64,000 nt of DNA from Marthasterias glacialis. Its lineage: Eukaryota; Echinodermata; Asteroidea; Forcipulatida; Asteriidae. Below, piece after piece: positions 55,401 through 64,000 of this stretch; the first letter of the stretch is position 1; each line of letters begins with the position of its first letter. The translations under genes and the position numbers were made by a program. The stretch spans positions 24,739,414 to 24,803,413 of the forward strand of contig OU452227.1 in NCBI GenBank assembly GCA_911728455.2, given 5' to 3'. The notes under the pieces are model-generated. The model made no database searches. It saw nothing but the letters and a program-made list of their open reading frames with translations, and was not told the origin of the DNA.

Positions 55401-58400
55401 TCTATGGTTTCATCACATTGTATACCTGCTACACCCTGAAACTCATGTGTATGAATGTTGGCCTTGTCTGTTAAATAGAACATCGGATGTATCCCAGGGA
55501 CCACATATGAAGTGTTGCCGAAATCGGTCGACCCCGCATGGTTTACATTGTATTCTAGCTCCAGTCCATATTCTTTTGCATACTTCTCATAAATGGATAC
55601 GAGAGCAATGTTGGTCAAGACATTTGCGTAGGACGTCTTAACTTTAGTTTCAACCTACGGACCCAAAGTTTAAGTACAGTTAAAACAAAAACAATGCAAC
55701 ACATTATGTTACTGTTGCAACTTCCTAGGCACATGCTGTTCACCTACTGATGCTGCACTTCATGCTATCAGGCTTGCACGTAAGACCATTGTCATCTATT
55801 GTTAAAATTAAACCTCCCTTAAATGATTTGCTTTTTAAGTCGGAGGAATCCAACTGAAAAGAAAGTGTTTTAAATGATGATAATCAATTGAAATATCCCA
55901 AAATCTTGCAGGCAACAGATCCAAATTGTATAATGCTTTAAAAAAATGGGAAACAGAGTCAAAATGCTTGGCTGCTTTTTAGGATTCATGGTCTAATAAA
56001 TTGCAGCATCAGCAATGCATGGCGGTAGACACTCTCAGCTCTTTAAGCAAGGGGAAGTCTGTTTTAACTCTTTAAGAATGAATGAAAAGTTAACAAAAAT
56101 ATGCTGATATAGACAGCAAAGCAATGGCATGACTAATTCCAGCTGAAGTTAGTCTTTTAGAACATTTCGCTGTACCTGAGGCCGCAGTGAAATCACGAGT
56201 GTGATTCGAAGCGTTTGTAAAAATACTGTAGGATGGATGTATCCCTGGCACTGTGTGTGACACATTGCCAAAGTCCGTTGAGCCACCCGACTTGGACAAC
56301 TCGTAAGGGTCAGTACAGAGCTCCACTCCTAAATCACTCATATAGGCCTCATATGCTGAGGCTAGGCCACCATTTTGAAGGATGCTAGCATAGCTCATCT
56401 CAACAGCAATGTCAATCTAAGCCAAAGGAGTGCAAGAATGAAGTGAAACCAGAGTTCAGTGTGATATGCTTCCCGTAATCGAAAGCTCACTTGAAATTTA
56501 CTGTTGAAAGTTACAGAAAAGTAGAGTTAAATTCTGTAACATGTGCCAACCGATAAATAATGCAAAAAGTTAATATAACAGTGTTAAGCAGTTGCCACTG
56601 GGAATCTTCCATTTCTTCCTGTCCAGTCGCACAGGATTATTTTTGGGAATTGCTGGAGTTGTTTTTTATTAAGAGTATCGCTGGCACAAAGAAATCTTGA
56701 CTTGACAAAGATTCTCTTTATATCACCGGGATTTTTGTTTTCTTTATCAAGAGAATGTTAAATACGTGTACTGTGAATTGCAAAATATCAGCCTTTCTAA
56801 GACACAGCCTCTGTTACCTTACTCCTGGCTTCGTAAACTCTTTAAAAGTTTGTCCATAAACCGTCTCATTTTCTTCTGGAAATGTTGTTTTCTATGGGAA
56901 AGTTGAATTACAACTACAACAATGCATTCACTACTTTTGACTGATCAAAAACATCACGTAAAGTAATTCACATATTGACGGGTGACTGTCACGCTAACCC
57001 TTTTGGGAGTTAACAGGTAAGCATGTAAACCTTGCCTTACCTAAAATTCACACTACTGTGTCCAACACACAGGGACAATGACTCCTAAAATGGCACAACC
57101 AAGATTATTGTGATGATGACATCAGGTCAACAACAAAACACATTTGTTAGACACTTTTAACCCTCCCACTATCTGACTTTTCCATATAATCCACTGTAGT
57201 TTTGTAAGATTGACTATATGCCAGCCTACACTATATCATATGATGAATTCATCTACACAGTTCAAAGTCAACCCTCCTACTGTCTGACCATTCATTTTCA
57301 TCCACTGCACTATGATATCATGTGTTGAATGCACGCACACATGTATACAGTTAATTCTGTGCACAGCTATACCACCATACACAATCCCAGCAGTTGAATG
57401 GTTTTGAATGGTTGGTGAACTCACTTTAAATAGACTGATCTTTTAAGCCACACCTACCAACGAACCGACCAATGACAGCCTTGACAACACCACTGAAAGT
57501 CCGACAAGTCTGACACGCACTCCCGTTAAAAAAGTAAACAAACCACCGCCGTTGTTCTGACACACAACAGCCCACACAACTGTTCTAACTTTTGTTTAAA
57601 TTTTTTTGTATTTTTTTGTGGTGCAAATCCCACAGCAGTGGTTCCTGTACAATTGTGTAAAAGTGGTTTAACAGTGTTCCTGTCTGCATTGTTCTCTGGA
57701 CTCACGGCACTGCCCAAAAGGCCACAAAACTAAATCCACACCAATCACGAAAACCATGTCCGTGTGTGTACCTGGTACATGTGTGTGGACACAACCGGAC
57801 CGGCGCTACGATCGTGGCAAGAAAGTCACACCATGTGCTGTTGCTAAGGTAGGTGGGGGCTTAATGGATCAGTCTATTATTACCCGAGTAGGATTGTTAA
57901 ACAAAGAATCACGGTGCTGTACATTTGAAACTATGACACTAACCTTGCATTCAGATGCTATAGCTGCACCCTCTGCACATGCTAAAACCTTGCGCTTTAC
58001 AATGGCAAGTTCTTCCTCATTCAAAGCTCGTAAGAAATAGGTTAATTCTGCTGTCTCAGGAATTATGTTTGGAGCAGCACCGCCATTCGAGAAAATCCCT
58101 TGATTGAAAAAAAATGAAGAGAAATATATTGCAAGAAATTACAGCATCACAACTTTATAAATCATTTTTTGTTGTCTTTTTTATTATTTTGTTTAAATTT
58201 AAATATTTTCTGTACCCAATAGATGCTTTTAAAGTTGTAAATTCAAAACAATTTAATTATTCAAATATTTTGTGTACACAACATGCAACACACAGGACCT
58301 GAAGTAAGAAGCAACTGAGGTTAAATGTCTTGCTCAAGAACAAGTGCCATGACAAGGACTCAAACCCACACTACCCACACAACACCAGAACTCTAGTCCG

Positions 58401-61400
58401 GTGCACCAGACCACTAGGCCAAGCACTCCCACAAGGGGCAGCGATTTGAAATTAAGGTCTCAAATTTGTTGTTCATCTCCTTGTCCCCCCCATTTGATTT
58501 TGTCTTTTTGGTTTCCATCCCTCTTTGTGGTTACACCAGCCATTTCCTTCCACATGAAACTCCCCCCAAGTCTCCTTCCTGATTACTTTTCTTTCTTCAA
58601 CTTTCTTCTTCTGATTGCATTCTGGTCCTTTCTTTTCCTTCTTTTTCCACCTAGGAAGCAGCCAGGTGCACCTGACTGCTCCTGTTACACTAGTGGGTTG
58701 TGCTGTCATTACCTTTGAGTGAAGACTGGGCTAGGGTTGAAACATGGGGCCATTATACAAATATGGAATGCATAGGTGCATTGTCCCAGAGTGCAATCAC
58801 CAGGTGAAATCTAGACTATAAAATGGAAAAGCCAGACTTTACCCAGTGATTATATTGTTTGACAATGCATAAACAAAATGCATTCAATATTTGTTTCATA
58901 TACCTCACACATAGATCCTTGTGATTTGAATATTGTTTTTACAACAAACACAAAATAGACATGGAAAATTGTCAACCGCACACTCAGAAAATTCTAAAAA
59001 AGCTCTTCTAAATAACATGGACGACTCCAAGTAGACACCAACCTTGTTTGCCATGACAAGACCTTGCCTCGTTTGGACAAACGGGTGGGAACAATTATTT
59101 TGTGAATTAAGCATCAAAAATCCATTTACACTGTCCAAAAATTAATGATGTAGGATGTGCAAACGTCGCGACAGTAAATCATGTAATTACAAAGTGAAAT
59201 AAAGTAAACACGTGACACGTATTCCACCAATCAAATAACAAGGATCTGTGTGCACGGTATATAATAACCTTTCTTGTATTTATACCATAAGTCATTTTGG
59301 TAACCAGTTTGCAACAGATAAATCTCTCTTGTTTTTTCTCGTATCAGATAGCACATATAAGTGTCCTAATTTGATCAGGGTGACCAAAAAACACCCAGGC
59401 ACCCATTTTGCTAACTCCATGTCTCTGGGGAAGTTACATGTCACTAAAACATTTTAATTACCATGCATTCTGCAGTCTGGTTTGATCTGCTGCCTCATAT
59501 TAGAGATTGCCTGGTAGCACATGACGGCTGCATCTAGAGCATTGTTTCCATCCCAGGGAGAGGCTGCAGCATGAGATGCTCGGCCATGAAACTGGATTTT
59601 GAGTCTGAACAGATTTCGCAAAAACAGAACTAAGTTTGCTTTCATTGATAACAAAGTGAGTATGGCACTCCAGAACTTCACTAAATGCTTAGTCAGTAAT
59701 GTTTCTGTCATTTTACTAGCATTTCTGTTTAGTTTATCCAACTTAAGCCTAAGCTAACGTGTGGAGTTAGGTAATCTGGCTGCCATTAAAAATCAGAGCC
59801 GGATGAAAAATTCCTGGTGTTTTTCGCAGGGTTTTCACTCATCGGTAAATAGTGACATGTACATTGTAAACTGCTGTTTGAATACAAACATATACAGAAC
59901 AGATTCTTTGTGTTCGTTGAATATAAATGTAGGTAAATATGTTTTAATATATATTGTATAATTAATGAATTTTTCTTGTAGATAAGTGATAAACTGTTAT
60001 GTAGTAATATATGCAGGGCCCCAACCCTAACCCCTGGGTAATGAAATGTTATAAACAAACATGATAGGCAAAAGGGTTATCTGATACCAGGCTATAGAAA
60101 AAGTCATTTACACTCTAAATTACCAACTGTGGGTGGTTGTCAAACTCAAGAATTTTAATCTGAATGTTTGAAGCTTGATATGAAGCAGATATTGGTAAAG
60201 ACTTCCAGGAAAATTCTTTCACTTTTACATGTTTTGTTTCTTCTGATTTGAAGTATGGTTGCATTTTCATGGATATTTTATTGAAGTGAAAGACTTACAC
60301 AACTACTGATAGAGCTATTGGGCGTGGCACATTATATCGGTAGGGGTGAGCCATCATAGCTACAGCGATGTCATCAAAGACATTGGCCTTGATCAAAAAC
60401 TTCTTACCCCCACCACCTTCCTCTGCTGGAGTTCCTAGCACTGTCACCTGGAAATATGAATATAACACTATATTTTAGCATATGTATCAAATCGCGGCAC
60501 AATTTACAAGGATTTTAACCTTGGTTTAATTAACTCCTACACACAGGTACAACAGACTGCCACAAAGTACCATACCTTCCAGGCTAGCATTGGGTACATG
60601 GGTTTCTTCTGTTTATACAGCTGGTGTTATGTGGAAACCCCATGGCTTGTGTACTGTGGACTTAGTCTCCGCAGTCTCAAGTGGAATTTTGTGGAAAGAG
60701 CCAGTTGGGCAGAAGAGTGCCTGTACAACATGTTGTAACAAGGTTATATCCATGCCATCAAAATTTTCTTTTATATAGGGAAATGTTTATACATTTCCTT
60801 TAACCCTCCTACTGTCTGACCATTCAATATCATCTACAGTGTTTTCGAATGATAGATAAACTATGCCAGCCTACAACATGATAGCATGTGGTGAATGCAT
60901 CTATACAGAACACAGTCAACCCTCCTACTGTCCATTTAATATCATCTACTGTGGTTTTGAATGATAGTCAAACTATGCCAGCCTGCATTATGATAGCATG
61001 TGTTGAATACATCCACACTGTACACAGTCAACCCTACTACCCTCTGACCATTCAATATCGTCCACTGTGGTTTTGAATGATAGGCCAGCCTGCAATATAC
61101 TATCATGTGGTGAATGTATACACACTACACAGTCAACCCTTCTGCAGTTTGACCAGTCAATATCCACTGTGGTTTTGAATGATAGGCCAGCCTGCAATAT
61201 ACTACCAAGCTGTGAATGCATCTTCACGTATTTCATAAAAATGGAATACATGATTTACGTGTAATGGCCAAGTGGTCCAGTGGATCACACTCAACTTCTG
61301 GTGCCTGGGTCATTGGGTTGTGGGTTCAAATCCTGGTTAAGACACTTGCGTTCTTGAGCAAGACACTTCATCATCCAAGAGTACATTGTAAATGAGTATC

Positions 61401-63151
61401 TGCGAGGGTAGAGATTGTTGATGTGAATGATTAGCAACCTGTGCACAGATTTAGCTGCTGGTGCTGCATACTCCTAATGAGCTGAGATGGTTTCAGGAAT
61501 GCCTAGTGGCCGATGAACAGGGGTAACAATAATGTTTGGTACTTTGAAGGGCCTACTTGCCTTGAAAAGGCACACAATAGATACATCCACTAAATATTGC
61601 AAAGGTTTAGGCCTACCTTTCCATATTTATTTCCATTTGCCTCCAATGCTGCTTTGATTCCAATACCAGCAGCTACTCCACATTCTGCAATCAGGTTATG
61701 ACCACAAGCATGGCCTATCCCAGGCAGGGCATCATACTCACAGATCACACACACATTAGGCCCTGCATCATCGCAACCAAATGTGGCCCTGGGAATTTGA
61801 TCCAACAAAAAATAAATTAATTAATTAAGTAAAACTTATAAAAGATAGGGCCTACTTGTTTCAGCACAAGTACCATTTTTGTCACATGCTTACAGCTGCT
61901 GGGAATCTTCCATTTTTTCCTGTCCAGCCTGATGGAATTATTTTCTTGGAATTACCAGAATCATTTTTCTTTGAGAGTACTGCTGGCACAAAGAAACCTT
62001 GACTTGACAAAGCCAAGAGAACAAACATTCTCTATATCCAGTGGATTTTCGTTTCTCTATCACAAAAATGTCAAATACATGCACTGTGAATTGCAAAACC
62101 TCAGCTATGAGCTATGGCTGAGGACTGGTACTTAAACCAGCACCATGGCTGGATCCCTGGTTCCATTACCTCCATTGAGCCGAAATACAATGACTAAACA
62201 ATGGTGGAAGCCTCTCGATGTCTCGTAATTCTCTTCTTGGAACAAAAGGACAAAGGTCTCAAATTAAGAATCACACAATAACCCCTGCATAATGGTAAAA
62301 AATCAACAACATTTTCAATACCATCTATCCACTTTGTGTGGGTGAAATGAAGCATTGCACAGTGAGTGCTTAAGTCTGTACAGTCCACATTTGTTCCGGT
62401 ATTCTGATTTTACACAATGGCATGTTTTCAGAACCTCCACTTGCTGACTCAGACAATATTTGCATGTATAAGCTTCAGGTCATCTGGCGTTAAGAGTCCA
62501 AAACCAGAAATGAAACAGTCAATTCCAGTCTTGTTCAAACAAACCCTGTTATGTTACCTGTCTGAAAGATTTATAAACAGTTATAATAAGTTCCTTGTTG
62601 ACATACAGCTTGTCCAATACTGTAAATATTACTGTTCACAAAAGTATGTTGAATTTGCATATATTTTTGATCTTTTGGTATTTCCATTTCAAATGTAATG
62701 AAGCTATGTTTCAGCATTTTTTGTTTCCAGGTTAGAATATGGGTTAGTGTTTACCATGAAAATCTTCGGATTCACACACAAATTATGCAAATATATGAAA
62801 ATGCTCATGTATTGTTTTGTCCCCGAAGTTATCCTTCACAATCTACAGGTACCTTCACAATATAATCGTTGCGAAATTTATAACAATAGAGTGTTACCTG
62901 AATGCTGTATCTAGCACAAACTTGCGCTCAACTTTGAACCCCTCTTTCTCCAAGAAGTCTGTGAGGACCTCATGGGCGTGGTGCTCATTGAAGTTCAACT
63001 CTGGGTGTGACCAGATGTCCTGACTGATGGCATTTAAATCTTCGGCCGATGCATCAATCTTGGCTTTGGCAGCCTCTGCCATGACGACAATCAGACTCAG
63101 ATTGTTTCCTAGAACAGTGACAACTTCAAAAGAAGGATTGACAAATTTCAT
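52482..63151 (-). CDS. PM20D2: Peptidase M20 domain-containing protein 2 (beta-alanyl-lysine dipeptidase type)
   Basis: M20-family zinc dipeptidase. The vertebrate enzyme hydrolyses beta-alanyl-lysine and related dipeptides, a metabolite-repair step beside carnosine synthesis. Exons: 62898-63151, 61617-61788, 60299-60447, 59462-59604, 57944-58098, one of three alternative exons (56176-56416, 55426-55654, 53205-53442), and 52482-52633. With exon 6a and the MAEAAKA start (63082) this gives 398 aa; with ATG 63151 (in-frame TGA 12 bp upstream), 421 aa. Key motifs: [19 protein letters not shown] in exon 1; [16 protein letters not shown] in exon 2 (metal-site Cys/His); [11 protein letters not shown] in exon 3 (catalytic Glu pair); [20 protein letters not shown] in exon 4 (dimerisation domain); [15 protein letters not shown] in exon 5; GSTDFGN and NHT in exon 6. 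The last exon gives [20 protein letters not shown] and ends with TAA at 52482-52484. Convergent with SNX14. Confidence 0.95.
53205..53442 (-). other. PM20D2: PM20D2 alternative exon 6c (238 bp)
   Basis: Acceptor CTTGTATTAG, donor TTGCAG|GTACAT. Same phases as 6a and 6b. It encodes [56 protein letters not shown] and [13 protein letters not shown]. The acidic motif is GSTDMGN and the family GIHP becomes SIQP, so its loop chemistry differs most. It is 571 bp upstream of the shared terminal exon. Confidence 0.85.
53768..53864. repeat. 97-bp palindrome of SINE-tail sequence
   Basis: GTGTTTTACCCATACACCAA at the left is inverted at the right as GTGTATGGGTAAAACAC, with CAGTACTTTCTTGAGTA at the centre. 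The same words (CATCGGTGTATGGGTAAAAC) end the SINE at 53950-54125 and begin the one at 8878. It looks like two SINE tails joined head-on. Lies in the intron between exons 6b and 6c. Confidence 0.7.
53950..54125 (+). repeat. SINE with tRNA-like head, plus strand
   Basis: GTCTAGTCGGTAAGACATCT, GCTCTAGAATGGCAAAGGTC, ATGGGTTTGAATCCCACG (B-box), AGTATACAGTGCTTAAGACA. Same family as 8878-9062. Confidence 0.7.
55160..55366. mobile_element. MITE with CCACCGCAGCTATG arms, copy 2
   Basis: GAACAGCGCTCGTTTATGGT, TTTTACACCACCGCAGCTAT, CAATCAGCATGGAGGATTCA (shared with 39720-39922), GGCCATAGTTTCGGTGGTGT, GGATTAATCTATA. It ends about 60 bp from the donor of exon 6b. Confidence 0.75.
55426..55654 (-). other. 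PM20D2: PM20D2 alternative exon 6b (229 bp)
   Basis: Acceptor GGGTCCGTAG, donor AGCAG|GTATAC. Same phases as 6a. It encodes [53 protein letters not shown] and [19 protein letters not shown] and HT are intact and no stop is present. It is four codons shorter than 6a, in the variable loop before GSTD. Confidence 0.85.
56176..56416 (-). other. PM20D2: PM20D2 alternative exon 6a (241 bp)
   Basis: Acceptor CTTTGGCTTAG, donor TCAG|GTACAG. It enters at phase 0 and leaves at phase 1. It encodes [17 protein letters not shown] through [19 protein letters not shown], then [13 protein letters not shown]. It keeps the GSTD-x-GN acidic motif and the HT that carries the last metal-site His. It is the closest of the three copies to exon 5. 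Confidence 0.85.
56590..56800. repeat. Dispersed repeat pair (partner 61890-62105)
   Basis: GGGAATCTTCCATTTCTTCC, TGTCCAG, AGAGTATCGCTGGCACAAAG, AAATCTTGACTTGACAAAG, CTGTGAATTGCAAAA occur in the same order at 61890-62105 in the same gene. No terminal inverted repeats or coding frame recognised. Confidence 0.7.
57155..57420 (+). repeat. Degenerate units of the 115-bp tandem family
   Basis: TTTTAACCCTCCCACTATCT, TGCCAGCCTACACTATATCA, GTCAACCCTCCTACTGTCTG, CATGTGTTGAATGCACGCAC. About two diverged units in PM20D2 intron 5. Confidence 0.65.
58262..58430 (-). repeat. SINE fragment with inverse tRNA-like head
   Basis: CACAGGACCTGAAGTAAGAA, TTAAATGTCTTGCTCAAGAA, ACAAGGACTCAAACCCACAC (inverse B-box), GTGCACCAGACCACTAGGCC. 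It lies in PM20D2 intron 4. Confidence 0.65.
60795..61245 (+). repeat. Tandem array of the 115-bp unit, four copies, in PM20D2
   Basis: Units start CAACCCTCCTACTGTCTGAC or close variants near 60803, 60918, 61029 and 61135, each with TTTTGAATGATAGRYMA, GCCAGCCTGCAATATACTA and GTGGTGAATGCATC. Same unit as 23955-24445. It lies in PM20D2 intron 2. Confidence 0.85.
61262..61590 (+). repeat. Full-length tRNA-derived SINE
   Basis: The head AATGGCCAAGTGGTCCAGTG (A-box side) and GTGGGTTCAAATCCTGGTTA (B-box) is followed by GTTCTTGAGCAAGACACTTC, GAGATTGTTGATGTGAATGA, TTAGCAACCTGTGCACAG and a CTTGAAAAGGCACACAATAG tail. It ends 27 bp before PM20D2 exon 2 and follows the tandem array directly. Confidence 0.75.
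61890..62105. repeat. Dispersed repeat, partner of 56590-56800
   Basis: GGGAATCTTCCATTTTTTCC, TGTCCAGCC, GAGTACTGCTGGCACAAAGA, ACCTTGACTTGACAAAGCC, CACTGTGAATTGCAAAACC. It lies in PM20D2 intron 1. Confidence 0.7.
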
Positions 63152-64000
63152 AAATGCTCCTCAAGATAGGAAGAAACTATTTTTAGTAAACTTGCTGGTA
63201 CAGCACGTGTAAATCTCTTTTGGGAGGAGTGTTGGCTAAAAAAAAAGCCATTGTGGTCTCGACGTTTTGAACAGTGTACTCCATTCGTCTTCAGAGCCAG
63301 CAATCCTCTCAGAAGAGATAATTACACATGGTTGTGAGTGCAAGATAGTTACTTTGTATTATCCACACCATGCAAAGCTTAAAACATCACTTGCTCTTCA
63401 AGATGTGCTGAAAAACTACAGGCTAAGCTTTAAAAAGAATATTGTTTGATTCATCTTATATTACCAACACTTTTAGTTTTGTTCTATTTTAGCAATTTGT
63501 GTTTTTAAGCTTTGAGTATGTGTTGCCTAATTCTTTAATTGTTATTTTATTAACTTTTTTGATGTCTCCTTGTGTCATTGGTTCAAAAAGTTTTTGATCT
63601 ACAGTATTTAAGTATACTTTTGTTGATCCTAACCGTCACATCTAGGAATTTGTAAACTTACTGTTGTTTTGTTTTGCTTGTTTCTTTTATAAGCTTTCTT
63701 TATTAATTTGTTCAATTGACCTTGTTACTTTATTTGCGCATGTTTTATGATAACAGCACTGGGGGAAGCTAAGACTAAGACTAGAGGTAAGGGAACACAG
63801 CTAAATGAAACCAACACACCACACGTAGGGGAAACACACCGAATGCCTAAAGCGGTAAACTACAGTGTGGCTATAGCCTTAGCTCCAAGTAGCATTGTGT
63901 GTACTTTGCCTCACACTAACGCTACAAGTCCCTCTCATCCTCATGACTCTGTGTGCGGCAAATTATTCTTTGCCAAATAACATTTTATTACAATCAAAAT
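63152..64000. other. Region upstream of PM20D2; no gene supported
   Basis: Should hold the PM20D2 promoter and 5' UTR. No TATA box, CpG-rich patch or recognised motif stands out. A plus-strand open frame at 63747-63980 has low complexity (many Thr, Lys, His) and no recognisable domain. It could be the edge of an unseen neighbour but is not supported. Confidence 0.4.

Noticed and set aside
56815-56885. Possible extra PM20D2 exon (minus strand) bounded by CATTTCCAG and AGGTAAC
   Set aside because: Has acceptor and donor look-alikes, but the translation ([14 protein letters not shown]) matches no part of M20 enzymes and exon 5 to exon 6a joins perfectly without it.
58401-58718. 105-codon plus-strand open frame with Phe/Leu/Pro-rich composition
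   Set aside because: Lies in a C/T-rich stretch of PM20D2 intron 4 on the opposite strand. No domain recognised, composition explained by pyrimidine richness.
63747-63980. 77-codon plus-strand open frame at the right edge
   Set aside because: Low-complexity Thr/Lys/His content and no recognisable family. Kept only as an unknown at the window edge.

Overview
The window looks like nuclear DNA of an invertebrate deuterostome, most likely an echinoderm. This is an inference. It rests on four metazoan genes with many short exons (about 40-230 bp) and GT/AG introns, on an overall intron and phase layout that gives full-length orthologues of vertebrate proteins, on a DNA-PKcs gene (missing from several well-studied ecdysozoans), on CCCTAA-type telomeric units, and on introns crowded with tRNA-headed SINEs and small foldback transposons. 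No rRNA, genuine tRNA gene, CRISPR array or operon was seen.

Layout. (1) 400-13541, minus strand: the first 15 coding exons (about 595 codons) of PRKDC (DNA-PKcs), running off the left edge. (2) 13542-16664: intergenic, no supported gene. (3) 16665-19778, minus strand: complete five-exon MRPL12 (209 aa). (4) 19779-20542: a 764-bp divergent promoter shared by MRPL12 and SNX14, with a perfect NRF-1-type palindrome. (5) 20543-47990, plus strand: SNX14 with 31 coding exons (about 949 aa): two N-terminal membrane helices, then PXA, RGS, PX and Nexin-C domains. (6) 47991-52481: tail-to-tail intergenic stretch. (7) 52482-63151, minus strand: PM20D2, an M20-family dipeptidase. (8) 63152-64000: upstream of PM20D2, nothing firm.

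The four genes do not form a pathway: NHEJ repair kinase, mitoribosome stalk protein, ER/lipid-droplet sorting nexin, and dipeptide-repair peptidase. SNX14 and PM20D2 are both on human chromosome arm 6q, so their adjacency may be a remnant of ancient linkage.

Two gene-structure novelties stand out. PM20D2 has three tandem diverged versions of its penultimate exon. All are open, have good splice sites and identical phases, and their lengths allow only one to be used per mRNA, so this is a candidate mutually exclusive exon cluster swapping part of the catalytic domain. In SNX14 the 5' splice site of exon 28 lies in a roughly 39-bp minisatellite that copies the end of the exon plus its donor, giving six consecutive GT donors, of which the first three are in frame and open. 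The remaining observations concern a dense, nested population of palindromic MITEs, SINEs, LINE remnants, tandem arrays and an interstitial telomeric tract.
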